Of a stretch of 33,164 nucleotides of DNA, positions 8,441 through 17,300 are shown piece after piece (the stretch's first letter is position 1; every line of letters starts with the position of its first letter). The notes beneath the pieces were generated by a model. The model made no database searches. It saw only the letters and a program-made list of their open reading frames with translations, and was not told the DNA's origin. The position numbers were made by a program, and so were the translations under genes. Origin of the DNA: an uncultured Methylococcaceae bacterium (GTDB lineage Bacteria; Pseudomonadota; Gammaproteobacteria; Methylococcales; Methylococcaceae); the NCBI GenBank assembly GCA_903934875.1, contig CAIZPP010000188.1, positions 1-33,164 of the forward strand. The letters are read 5' to 3'.

Positions 8441-8897
8441 TACAGCGTTTTCAATATCAAATAGTTACTTGATAGTGGGTATGATGGCTGAGGATATTCG
8501 GTTAACCTGAAGGGGTAACTGAATAGCCGTTTTAGGTATATTATGAAGATGAAAACGCTGTACATAAATATATCCCCATGCTTAATACTTACCATTTATC
8601 ATGAATGTATGCCAATCGATCATTTAAACGCATATAATAATGCACTTATGGGCTTCCCTTAACCCGGTAAGGCGCAATAGGCCTAAGCAGTAGTTCTGGC
8701 AACGACTTTTTGTTGCTCGATAAACAACGGCCTATTTGCCACTACATCGCTAGGAGTCCCGATTTGCATTTCTGTACAGCGTTTTTTCTTAACAAAGAAA
8801 AATAATAAAAGACACTCAATCAAACCATCCTGTGTGTGAACTTCTTTTCAAAATGATATAACCCAACAAGTAGCTCTTCGATATTAAAAACGCTGTA
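8441..8897 (+). repeat. Mosaic palindromic element, full A-B-C copy 1
   Basis: Three imperfect palindromes lie end to end. Unit A (8441-8562) starts TACAGCGTTTTC and ends GAAAACGCTGTA. Unit B (8563-8774) begins ACATAAAT and ends ATTTCTGTACA. Unit C (8775-8897) starts TACAGCGTTTTTTC and ends TTAAAAACGCTGTA. The left end of A and the inverted right end of C share roughly 30 bp (TACAGCGTTTT, AATATC, TTACTTG). Other copies lie at 23975-24353, 30588-31102 and 32921-33164. This one fills the hcp-tagJ gap and contains no convincing ORF. Confidence 0.85.
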
Positions 8898-8929
8898 AGT
8901 TCCAACCACGGAAGAGTTGATCCTATCCA

Positions 8930-8963
8930 ATGTCCGCGAGGAGCTGTGGCTACTCGCGGACAT
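8930..8963 (-). terminator. Stem-loop downstream of hcp (possible terminator or mRNA-stabilising hairpin)
   Basis: ATGTCCGCGAG (8930-8940) and CTCGCGGACAT (8953-8963) form a perfect 11-bp stem with a 12-nt loop, 36 bp beyond the hcp stop. No T-run follows on the minus strand, so it is not a textbook intrinsic terminator. A 3' stabiliser or partial terminator fits the common observation that hcp is transcribed far above the other T6SS genes. The role is inference; the hairpin itself is directly visible. Confidence 0.6.
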
Positions 8964-8999
8964 GCACCATTGACTCAGACGTTTACTTCGTTGGAGCCA

Positions 9000-9488
9000 C
9001 TAACTAACGTCGCCTTTATTCGATTCGATATTCCAGTTTAAGGTCTTATCCGCATCCTTGCCACCCTTATCCGCTTGTTGTACATATTTGAGCTTGACTT
9101 CAGCGAAATTCAAGGTCACATTTTCGGTAAGGCGGTCTTCACCGCCACTGCCACCGGTGGATATACTCGACACAATGATCTTTTTCATTGTTATGACGAT
9201 ATACTCCAAGGGATCCTTTCCAGCTTTGCGGACTGTTAAAGTCGCCTCCTCAATATGCTCGCCATTGCAACACGCCAGCATAAGCGTTGGCGTTGAGATA
9301 TCAACCCACTTGGTGAAAGACAAATCCTGCACATTGACTTTACCAGAACCGCCGCCACCGCCATGGTGAAAAGTACCCGACTGGCTCAAACCCCAACTCC
9401 AAGCCAGCACGTCGATTTCCTTTTTATGTTTGTCATCCTTTGACTCGCCGTCGTGCCCTTTAATTTTGATAAACATATCTATAGCCAT
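9000..9488 (-). CDS. hcp: T6SS tube protein Hcp (TssD)
   Basis: Hcp forms hexameric rings that stack into the inner tube and is secreted on firing. The 162 residues carry the family landmarks: MAIDMFIKIKG start, WSWGLSQSGTFHHGGGGGSG loop followed by KVNVQDLSFTKWVD, ATLTVRKAG, VTLNFAEVKLKYV, and a C-terminal strand with LNWNIE. The start is well supported by AGGAGG 8 nt before ATG. It follows tssC by 80 bp and is followed by a strong stem-loop and a repeat element, so its mRNA level can be uncoupled from tagJ-tssEFGH. No C-terminal effector extension is present. Confidence 0.97.
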   Translation of the reverse strand: MAIDMFIKIKGHDGESKDDKHKKEIDVLAWSWGLSQSGTFHHGGGGGSGKVNVQDLSFTKWVDISTPTLMLACCNGEHIEEATLTVRKAGKDPLEYIVITMKKIIVSSISTGGSGGEDRLTENVTLNFAEVKLKYVQQADKGGKDADKTLNWNIESNKGDVS

Positions 9489-9568
9489 AACACTATCCTC
9501 CTATCGTTCACGTTTAAATGTTAAGCGGACTTTTCGTCCAGACCTCACGTCACCTAACTAGTGTCAAA

Positions 9569-11065
9569 TTAACCACCGCCTTTGGCCGAAGGCAGTTTAG
9601 ACACTAGCCTTAATGATACGGTTAAACCCTCAAGCTGATAGTGAGGGCGTAGAAAAAACTTTGAGCTGTAATATCCTGGATTTCCCTCGACCTCCTCCAC
9701 GATGACCTCGGCCGCAGCCAAAGGTTTTCTAGCTTTTGATTCCTCACTCGAACGTGCGGGGTCTCCATCCACATATTGTTTAATCCAATTGTTCAACCAC
9801 CGTTCCATATCATCCCTTTCCTTAAACGATCCAATCTTGTCTCTTACGATGCACTTCAGATAATGCGCGAATCGGCAAGTTGCAAACAGATAAGGGAGCC
9901 GTGCAGCCAGATTGGCGTTGGCTGTGGCATCCGGGTCTTCGTATTCGGCTGGTTTTTGCAGTGATTGCGCACCGATGAAGGCGGCGAAATCGGAGTTTTT
10001 CTTGTGGATGAGCGGCATGAATCCAGACTTGGCCAATTCGGCCTCGCGCCGGTCACTGATGGCAATTTCCGTAGGGCATTTCATGTCCACGCCGCCATCG
10101 TCGGTGGGAAAGGCATGGACTGGCAGATTTTCCACCGATCCACCAGACTCTATGCCGCGTATTCTAGAACACCAACCGTAAAGTTTGAATGAGCGATTGA
10201 TATTGGTGGCCATCGCATAAGCCGCGTTCGCCCAACAATATTTGCTGCTATCGGCACCTGCTGTCTCTTCCTCAAACGCGAATTCGTCTACAGGGTTGGT
10301 TGTTTCGCCGTAAGGCAGGCGAGACAGGAAACGGGGCATGGCCAAGCCGAGATAGCGGGCATCCTCCGAATCACGCAAGGACCGCCAACTGGCATAGTCA
10401 GGTGTGGAGAATATCTTGGTCAAATCCCGTGGGTTTGCCAATTCGCTCCAAGATTCCATCTGCAAAGTGGTCGGAGACACGCCGGAGATGAACGGGCAAT
10501 GGCTGGCCGCTGAAATCTGCGCTATTTGCTGCAATAACTCGACATCGGGCGGAGAATGGTCGAAAAAGTAATCACCCGTCAGGCAACCAAAAGGCTCGCC
10601 GCCGAACTGGCCGAACTCCTCCTCGTAAATCTTCTTGAAAAGAGGGCTTTGATCCCAAGAGGTACCCTTGAACTTCTTTAAGGTTTTCGCCAATTCCTTT
10701 TTGGAGATGTTCATGACCCTAATCTTCAGCATCTCATCGGTTTCGGTGTTGTTCACCATGTAATGCAGTCCGCGCCAAGCACTTTCCAGTTTTTGGAATT
10801 CGGGATTATGTAGGATCAGGTTGATTTGCTCGGTCAGCTTGCGGTCAATCTCGGCAATGATGCTTTCGATGCTTTTGATGGCATCGTCAGAAATTGTGCT
10901 GACACCTTTAAGCACATACTCGGCTAGGGTTGAAACTGCGGATTCAACTTCTTCTTTGGCCCGGTCCGATTTGGGTTTGAATTCCTTGTTAAGCAGTGAA
11001 GAAAAATCGTCTAGTTCAGCCCAGGCGAAATCGGTTTGTTGTTTGTTTTCCAAGTTTTCTGCCAC
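9569..11065 (-). CDS. tssC: T6SS contractile sheath large subunit TssC
   Basis: VipB/ImpD-family sheath subunit of 498 residues, a standard size, that co-assembles with TssB. Landmarks include AWRGLHYMVNNTETDEMLKI, the INISKKEL-like MNISKKELAKTLKKFKGTSW, EEFGQFGGEPFGCLTGDYFF, SHCPFISGVSPTTLQMESW, GLAMPRFLSRLPYG, and the C-terminal FFLRPHYQLEGLTVSLRLVS. The gene starts 3 bp after tssB, and the two are always paired. The product assembles in the cytoplasm around the Hcp tube and is the substrate, as sheath, of ClpV. It looks intact. Confidence 0.98.
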   Translation of the reverse strand: MAENLENKQQTDFAWAELDDFSSLLNKEFKPKSDRAKEEVESAVSTLAEYVLKGVSTISDDAIKSIESIIAEIDRKLTEQINLILHNPEFQKLESAWRGLHYMVNNTETDEMLKIRVMNISKKELAKTLKKFKGTSWDQSPLFKKIYEEEFGQFGGEPFGCLTGDYFFDHSPPDVELLQQIAQISAASHCPFISGVSPTTLQMESWSELANPRDLTKIFSTPDYASWRSLRDSEDARYLGLAMPRFLSRLPYGETTNPVDEFAFEEETAGADSSKYCWANAAYAMATNINRSFKLYGWCSRIRGIESGGSVENLPVHAFPTDDGGVDMKCPTEIAISDRREAELAKSGFMPLIHKKNSDFAAFIGAQSLQKPAEYEDPDATANANLAARLPYLFATCRFAHYLKCIVRDKIGSFKERDDMERWLNNWIKQYVDGDPARSSEESKARKPLAAAEVIVEEVEGNPGYYSSKFFLRPHYQLEGLTVSLRLVSKLPSAKGGG

Positions 11066-11068
11066 GGC

Positions 11069-11599
11069 TTATTCCTCCTTAGGAGCGTCTTCGGCTGGTT
11101 TTGGCGCGGAGGCCAAAGCTTGCAGCAAGGCGGGATCTTTATCTTTTAGACCTGTTAGTATTTTGCCGATTAAATCTTCGGCTCCGGATTTGCCATCCAT
11201 GTAGGTCAGCAAATTGGATAGCTCGGTTCTCGCATCAAGTAGCTTCTTCAGACTGTCAACTTTTTGCGCGATGGCCGCCGGTGAAAAGTCGTCCATGCTG
11301 GTAAAGGTAAGGTCCACGTTGATATTACCTTCTCCGGTCAGGGTATTGGCAACCTGAAAAGCCACCCTCGGTTTCATGGACTTCAGACGCTCATCGAAAT
11401 TGTCCACATCAATTTCCAGCAGTTTTCGGTCGCCTACCGGCGGCAAGGGTTCTGCCGGGGTGCCAGAAAGATCAGCCAACACCCCCATCACAAAGGGCAA
11501 TTGGATTTTCTTCTCTGATCCGTAAAGCTCCACGTCGTATTCGATCTGTACGCGGGGGGCACGATTGCGTGCTATAAACTTTTGACTGCTTTGTGCCAT
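11069..11599 (-). CDS. tssB: T6SS contractile sheath small subunit TssB
   Basis: VipA/ImpC-family small sheath subunit that pairs with TssC and presents the ClpV recognition helix. I start it at ATG 11599 (MAQSSQKFIARNRAPRVQIE), giving 176 residues; GAGG lies just upstream. An open extension to 11671 would overlap tssA and lacks family similarity. Family motifs are VQIEYDVELYGSEKKIQLPF, GVLADLSG, FLEIDVDNFDERL-like KLLEIDVDNFDERLKSMKPR, and LTFTSMDDFSPAAIAQKVD. The C-terminal tail is rich in Ala, Lys and Glu. It lies between tssA and tssC with a 3-bp gap to tssC. Confidence 0.97.
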   Translation of the reverse strand: MAQSSQKFIARNRAPRVQIEYDVELYGSEKKIQLPFVMGVLADLSGTPAEPLPPVGDRKLLEIDVDNFDERLKSMKPRVAFQVANTLTGEGNINVDLTFTSMDDFSPAAIAQKVDSLKKLLDARTELSNLLTYMDGKSGAEDLIGKILTGLKDKDPALLQALASAPKPAEDAPKEE

Positions 11600-11654
11600 G
11601 TTAGACCTCGTGTGAGTTGAAAAGTATGGTGTACATCCATTGCCTGCGTTGCCA

Positions 11655-12707
11655 TTACTCTGGATCAGCACCCTTGATTACTTCCACTTGGCTGATTCCG
11701 TCGGGAGCTAAATCCTGAAGAATTTCCATAAAGTTCATTGTTACCAGTTTTTTAGCCCTGAGAACTAGCAAAGGTACAGGACTTGAAGGCTCATTGTTCG
11801 CATAATACTCGCAAATCAGTTCCAATGTACGAATGACATCTTGTCGATTATTGATTCCACCGATTTGACCAGCCTTGTTTTGTTTCGCGCTGCCACCCCC
11901 ATTTGCATCAGGGCTGTCCGAACCAAGTTCATCTGCTTTGCTGTTCGCTTCCCCGCCCAACCCCAAATTGTCAATTTGCTCATCAATAAAATGCAGGGCT
12001 TCCTTCAGTATATTCCTGATCGGCGTGAGGCTCGGAGCATTACCAACTCCAAGCTGCTGGGTTATGAAGTTCTCGATTGCATTGACATCGCTCAAACTGT
12101 CTTTCAATGCCTGTTGAGTGGCCCTTACGCTTTCCGCTGTAGAATCGGAAAAGGCACCTTGGATCATAGCCAATTGGGGTGCGGTTTGTCCGGCGGGCAC
12201 GGGCGTTTTGCCAGTGGCAAACTGCACATCGCGCAATGAAAAACGTCCAGCCACGCGGGACTCCACCAAGGGCGCATTGAGCAGCGGAAGTAGGAAGCTG
12301 TCCCTGTCACACAAAACCATCAGCACGTTTACACGAACGGTAGGGTCATTGTCATCATCGGGATCAAGTTGGGGATGAATGGTTTCCCAATAACTCTCCA
12401 AACTTTGCCGTAGCAATGCTAGCACTGCCGCGAAACCAATTAAGCCTTCCAAGTTGAGGTCGGTGCGGGCTAATTCAACCATCAAACGCAAATCGTGCGT
12501 CCTTTCCATCAGTTCCAAAATCATTTTCCGAAGATTTTTCCAATTTGGCGGTTGTGCTGGTTCGATATTCCCGCCAACCTGCTTCTCCGGTGTGCCCTTG
12601 GCCTCAATTTCCATCGCAGTAAAAGCCGGATCATATTCCAGATTGTCACCGCAGGGTGCGTCTGCGGAAATTTCCTTTAATAATTTATCAATATCTAGTG
12701 TAGCCAC
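11655..12707 (-). CDS. tssA: T6SS assembly cap/baseplate protein TssA
   Basis: ImpA-family protein of 350 residues that helps baseplate assembly and coordinates tube and sheath elongation. The ImpA_N domain is clear: ISADAPCGDNLEYDPAF, PPNWKNLRKMILELMERTHD, LRLMVELARTDLNLEGL, and SYWETIHPQLDPDDDNDPTV. The C-terminal part is a short helical domain ending EILQDLAPDGISQVEVIKG, as in the shorter TssA class; no VasJ-type long extension is seen. The start is GTG at 12707 with GAGGGG 6 nt upstream, which I consider well supported. A low-complexity Gly/Asn/Ser linker (about 265-280) separates the two domains. It lies about 80 bp after tagF-pppA. Confidence 0.95.
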   Translation of the reverse strand: MATLDIDKLLKEISADAPCGDNLEYDPAFTAMEIEAKGTPEKQVGGNIEPAQPPNWKNLRKMILELMERTHDLRLMVELARTDLNLEGLIGFAAVLALLRQSLESYWETIHPQLDPDDDNDPTVRVNVLMVLCDRDSFLLPLLNAPLVESRVAGRFSLRDVQFATGKTPVPAGQTAPQLAMIQGAFSDSTAESVRATQQALKDSLSDVNAIENFITQQLGVGNAPSLTPIRNILKEALHFIDEQIDNLGLGGEANSKADELGSDSPDANGGGSAKQNKAGQIGGINNRQDVIRTLELICEYYANNEPSSPVPLLVLRAKKLVTMNFMEILQDLAPDGISQVEVIKGADPE

Positions 12708-12759
12708 AGTGTCCCCTCGTTTATTTGACAGTCATTCTAGCCAAACCTTTTGATTAATG

Positions 12760-12778
12760 TTAGGTAAAAATTACCCAA
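12760..12778 (-). other. Small stem-loop between tagF-pppA and tssA
   Basis: On the minus strand TTGGGTAA/TTACCTAA forms an 8-bp stem (one G-U pair) with a 3-nt loop, just after the tagF-pppA stop. A U-tract is absent, so it is at best a weak attenuator or transcript-processing site. Confidence 0.3.
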
Positions 12779-12786
12779 CAGGATGT

Positions 12787-14373
12787 TCATGGCACCCCAC
12801 ATTCAGTAAACGATGCTTCGGCAATCACGACAGTCACGTTATCTCTAGCGCCACGGCTCTCGGCCCGTGCAATCAAGACCTTGGCGATCTCTTCCTTGGG
12901 AGTTTCGCTAAACACGCTGGCGATTTCCTCGCGTGTCAACTCTTTGTCCAACCCATCGCTGCATAACAGGAACAAATCCCCATTTTGCGCTTGGCACTCC
13001 CCGCGGGACAGTTGCAGGGATTCGCTTGCGCCCACTGCACGGGTGATAATGTTACAGCGGACAGATTCCGCCGGAGTGCCGGGGCTGATCAATCCTTCCC
13101 TGGCAAAATCATCATATAGAGAATGGTCCTGCGTCAATTGCTCAAGCTGCCCCTCACGAAAACGGTATAAGCGGCTGTCCCCTGCCCACAGGAAAGTGCA
13201 TTGGTTCCCACTGCTCAAAAAAACCACCACCGTGCTGCCGATTATTTGGTTTTCCTCACCGCTTTCCGCAGCCAGCTGACAGAGCCTTGCATTGACATCT
13301 TGCAAAGATTTGTCGACACGGTTGGCGAATTCTTGCAGATTGACGGAAAACGCCACGTTTGACAGTGCATCGACTATCGTCTGGCTGGCGATATCGCCGG
13401 CTTGATGCCCTCCCATACCGTCCGCCACCGCCCACAAACCCACAGCAGACCGGTCGATCATTGCGTCTTCGTTGAGCTTGCGCCGCATGCCGACGACACT
13501 AATACCCCAGGATTGCCAGCGCCAAAAAACCTTTGGCTTGCGTGGACGTGTTGTCGCTTCCGCATCGAAATAGGGCATGATTTTGCCGTTAACCTGTCCA
13601 TCGCCTAGGGCGCATTGGATTTCGCTTTTTTCTGCGGGAACAAGGGCCGCGCTGCTTTGCAAAGCCCAGCCCCGTTGCGCCCATGCACCCGCCAGCAGCG
13701 CAACATAGGTATCAATAGGCGGCAAGCCTTCGCAAACCAACAACGAAGGGGCAATGTTTTCTGAGCCAAAATGACTCCAGATGCTGTACAAAGGCATGAA
13801 CCGGTTCAGTAAAGATGCGGTCAGTCCGGCGAATACCGCAGGATCCTGTCCACAATTTTCTGTGCTTAAGTGGAAGGCGCATTTTCCTTTGCCGCTACCC
13901 TGCGTATCAACCGCAGGGCTGACCGGAGAGAAGGTGGGGATTTGAATGGTTTGCAAGCGTTCGTCAATGACATCCACGCTTAAGCCATCCAAGCAGGACA
14001 AAGCCAGTTTCTCCAATTCACCAAACCAAAGCCCCCCTTGCTTGGTGCCGAACAAATAGGCCAGCATTTCGGCATCATCCACTGAAAACGCGATGGTAAG
14101 CGGGAAATGCCGGTTGACTTTGTCAACACTGGGCATCAACACCCCCGCCCAGGCATTTTCCCCGCATACTCCGGGACTTAGGCCGAAGCGCCAAATAGGC
14201 GCAAACAAGTAAGTGTCCAGCCATGAGGCGCCTAATTGTTCCCGGCTGGTGGCAATGGCGCTTTGTAGCCAAATATCCCAAGCCGAAACAAATGATTTGG
14301 GAAGGCGGCGTGTCACAAAGTCGCCGACGATTGGTAATTTGCCGTAAAACCCCTGTTGTTTTACAGCATTCAT
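12787..14373 (-). CDS. TagF-PppA fusion: T6SS post-translational regulator with PP2C phosphatase domain
   Basis: A fusion of about 529 residues. The N-terminal part (about 1-200) is TagF (DUF2094): GFYGKLPIVGDFVTRRLP, SWLDTYLFAPIWRFGLSPG and GVLMPSVDKVNRHFPL. The C-terminal part (about 285-525) is a PP2C-type phosphatase like PppA: MRRKLNEDAM, ADGMGGHQAGD, LWAGDSRLYRF, LCSDGLDKELT and ARDNVTVVI hold the metal-binding aspartates. In other bacteria TagF represses T6SS and PppA removes the activating phosphate from Fha/TagH or TssL; having both in one chain couples the two brakes. I start at ATG 14373, which overlaps the tssM stop (TGATG); an upstream TTG adds six residues and is less likely. 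Such fusions are known in some Alphaproteobacteria. Confidence 0.94.
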   Translation of the reverse strand: MNAVKQQGFYGKLPIVGDFVTRRLPKSFVSAWDIWLQSAIATSREQLGASWLDTYLFAPIWRFGLSPGVCGENAWAGVLMPSVDKVNRHFPLTIAFSVDDAEMLAYLFGTKQGGLWFGELEKLALSCLDGLSVDVIDERLQTIQIPTFSPVSPAVDTQGSGKGKCAFHLSTENCGQDPAVFAGLTASLLNRFMPLYSIWSHFGSENIAPSLLVCEGLPPIDTYVALLAGAWAQRGWALQSSAALVPAEKSEIQCALGDGQVNGKIMPYFDAEATTRPRKPKVFWRWQSWGISVVGMRRKLNEDAMIDRSAVGLWAVADGMGGHQAGDIASQTIVDALSNVAFSVNLQEFANRVDKSLQDVNARLCQLAAESGEENQIIGSTVVVFLSSGNQCTFLWAGDSRLYRFREGQLEQLTQDHSLYDDFAREGLISPGTPAESVRCNIITRAVGASESLQLSRGECQAQNGDLFLLCSDGLDKELTREEIASVFSETPKEEIAKVLIARAESRGARDNVTVVIAEASFTECGVP

Positions 14374-17300
14374 CACAGAGACTCCGGGCAACGGAAATTA
14401 ATTGAGTCGCCTAGGCTGAAGGGGTTGTTCACGCTGAGCGCGGTCAACTGAAAACGCGCACTCAGTCCTTCAACTCGAAATGTAAGATTGAACTGGTCCC
14501 GCCCCGCTGAAAGCTGCAATGAGGATTTGTCGAACAGGCGAAACATTGCCCATGGACCCTCTTTGCTTAGGATGGCCTGGCTTTTGTCTGGCTTATCGAA
14601 CACGATGCGTGCGCCGGTACCGGCTGCCTGGCCTGGCCATTGGATTCGGGTGACCTGTTCGGCTCCGTGGCGGTAGACTATTTCTTGGCCCTCAATGACT
14701 AGGTGGAAGCCATCGGCGTTTGTATCAAGCTCCAGCGGCTTCAGGGAGAACTGCACTACGGGTGCCGCACCACCAGAGGAGAAAAAGGCATCGCGGATTT
14801 TGGCCGCGAGTTGGAATTCGTGGATTGCCGTCTGGGACAAGACGGGCGCTGGTCCTTCGGAGCGCTTTTGCCGCCACTGGGGCAGGGAAGTATCGACCAA
14901 GTCTGTTAGATTCGCTTGGAAAAATTGGTCCATGATGCCATTTGGTGAAAAAAACTTGCTGAAATCGGCTAGCGGTACGTCTTGCAGGCTGTTTCGGTCA
15001 AAAGGATAGCGACCGGCAAACGCTGCCTGGCATTGCGAGGGGCCACCCGTTTTACTATCGGCTCCGCCCGCTTTGCCCCTAGACCCGCCAGCGGAACCTC
15101 CGCCACCCCCGGCTATCCCTAGTTCTTTCAATTTATTGTTGGCTTCCTGCTGCTTTTTTGCGGCGGCTTCTTTTTTTGATTTATCAATGGCTTTCTCACT
15201 TTCGATCTGTCCCAAGGCCAACCCGGAAGAGGTGAGTGACATCAGCCAAGTCCTAACTGGCTCGGGCAATCTTGCAAACTCCAGTTTCGCGGGGCCAACC
15301 ACGTCATTGCCAATGGCCGCACCCTGCGCTGCCTGCGTACCCCCACCGGTCTGCATGAAATAATTGCGTAGCTCTTCCGCTTTTTTCAGCACGGAATCCA
15401 GAGGGACAGGCTGGCCCGGTTCACCGCGAACCAGCGTGTTCAGGCTGTCAAAATAATTTTCCAGCCATCGCACCGGGTCAGCGGTTGAAGCTGCGTCGAA
15501 CCCGGCAGTTTGTGTGGCCGCTTGCAACAATTTGCGGGTCTGCTCGTCAGGGGCAAGAGCGCTTTGGCTGGATGCTAAGGACAGCAAGGAGGAAACTTTG
15601 CCCAGCGAGGTGTTCTTTTCCACCGCGACCAACAGCAAACGCAGGGGGGAGTCGGGCCTAGACAAAATATCCAGCAGATTAATGGTTTGGTTCATATCCC
15701 GTGCGGGGAGGAGTTTGATGCCAGCCAGCATTCCCGACCAGTAGTACTGGTAATCATGCAGGTATTTTAGCTTGACTTTTACATGTAAACGGTCAATCTC
15801 GCGCGGATCGGTTGAGGATTCTGGAACCCCTATCACCCAATTCTGCTCCATGCATCCTTTGACGAATACCACACTTTTCTTTAAAAACTCCCCATAGCCC
15901 CAGGCCGTGAATAATCCTGGTATGACAGCAAAACCTTTGTTGGTCGCATCGGAATAGCTGAACGCTTTCTGACCATTCGGCTTCAGCGCTTCCGCTAGGC
16001 CAAAGTCATGCGAGTGGTCGCTCCCTCCCATCTGCGTTTTTAAACTCTCATAGCATTGTTGATCCGGCTGAATCTGGGTGAGTTTGATCCGCGTATCAGC
16101 AATTAGATTTTGATCCAATTGAGTGCCGCCCAGCTTTAGTTGCAGAAGATTTTGCAGATGGGTTCCCAGTTTGGCGATGGTTTCCGGTTCTGTATTGAAT
16201 GTTTGTTCCCAGTCCGCCCTGACGACGGCCTCAACTACCTTGGGGTCGAGCTTTTCAGGCTGGCCCAACATCAGATAGGCTTTTAATAACAATACGTCCG
16301 GTTTGCCTTGTATCCTGTCCTGCAGACGACTGACAATGGATGGCAGGAAATAGCCGCGCAACAATTCTTCGTAAGCATCATTGGCACCCGAGTTAATTTT
16401 GCCGCCTTGATAAAGCCCAAAGCGGGACATCAGGCCCGTGCCATCCCAAACGCCCTTGACCGCCAGCAAAGCGTTTAGTTTGGGCAGCAATAGCTTGAAG
16501 TTGGACCGTGAGTCACCCGGCGTACTATCGGCAGCCCGGTACAGGGCAATTTGTTCTTCAGTTTTTGCGATGGCTGCTTGATTGAGGTTGTAGCTGACGA
16601 TCCACAAGCCAATCATGCCCAAAGTCAATATCAAACCCGCCAGCAGTGTGCCGAGTTGGATTAATTTATGACGCTGCTCAATGCGAGGGTCGGTCCCGGC
16701 CAATTCAGCCTCGGGGAAAACAACTTCTTGCAGCAGCCGGGTAAGAAAGAAACTTTTGCCCCGTCCGCTATACATGGGGCTGGCTTGGCGATCCAGCTTG
16801 AATGCCCCGGCCAGAATGCCCATGACCCGGTCTATTGGCGTTCCCTCCTGGGTGCCACTGGTGAAATAAACGCCTCTTAGCATGAAAGGCTGTTCAAAGC
16901 GGTTGACGGCAAAGACTCTTTGCAGGAAAGCAAATAACAAGGGCTTGAGCAGCGCCATTTGTTGCGGGAAGTCCAATATCTGGCTGCGGCGCTGGATATC
17001 ACGATCCTCTTGGATGCGCTTCAAGATTCGTTTGTCCAAGCGCCGTAACAGTTCGTCAAAGGCAGTATCAAATGCTTGCAGCCTGTCTTGGGGGTGGGCC
17101 GGGTCGTCAGCCGGGAAGGTTTCCCCCCACACCTGCTCACGGTCCTCTTTGGAGAAATCGGCGAAAAAATCGGTGAACCCAGCCACCAGATCGGTTTTGG
17201 TCAGCAACAGGTAAACGGGCAGGCGGACACCCAGTAACTGGTATAATTCCAGTATCCTGCGGCGCACAGCAGCGGCGTGTTGGTTACGCTCCTCTTCGGT

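Noticed and set aside
8563-8774. Unit B as a known riboswitch (c-di-GMP or cobalamin type)
   Set aside because: I compared the conserved blocks with GEMM and cobalamin consensus cores from memory and found no matching core. Copies also occur in both orientations relative to genes, unlike a cis-riboswitch.
11600-11671. 24-residue N-terminal extension of TssB
   Set aside because: It overlaps tssA, has no family similarity, and the ATG at 11599 has a GAGG Shine-Dalgarno and the conserved TssB N-terminus.
12760-12778. Intrinsic terminator between tagF-pppA and tssA
   Set aside because: The stem is A/T-rich and short and no U-tract follows, so I list it only as a small stem-loop.
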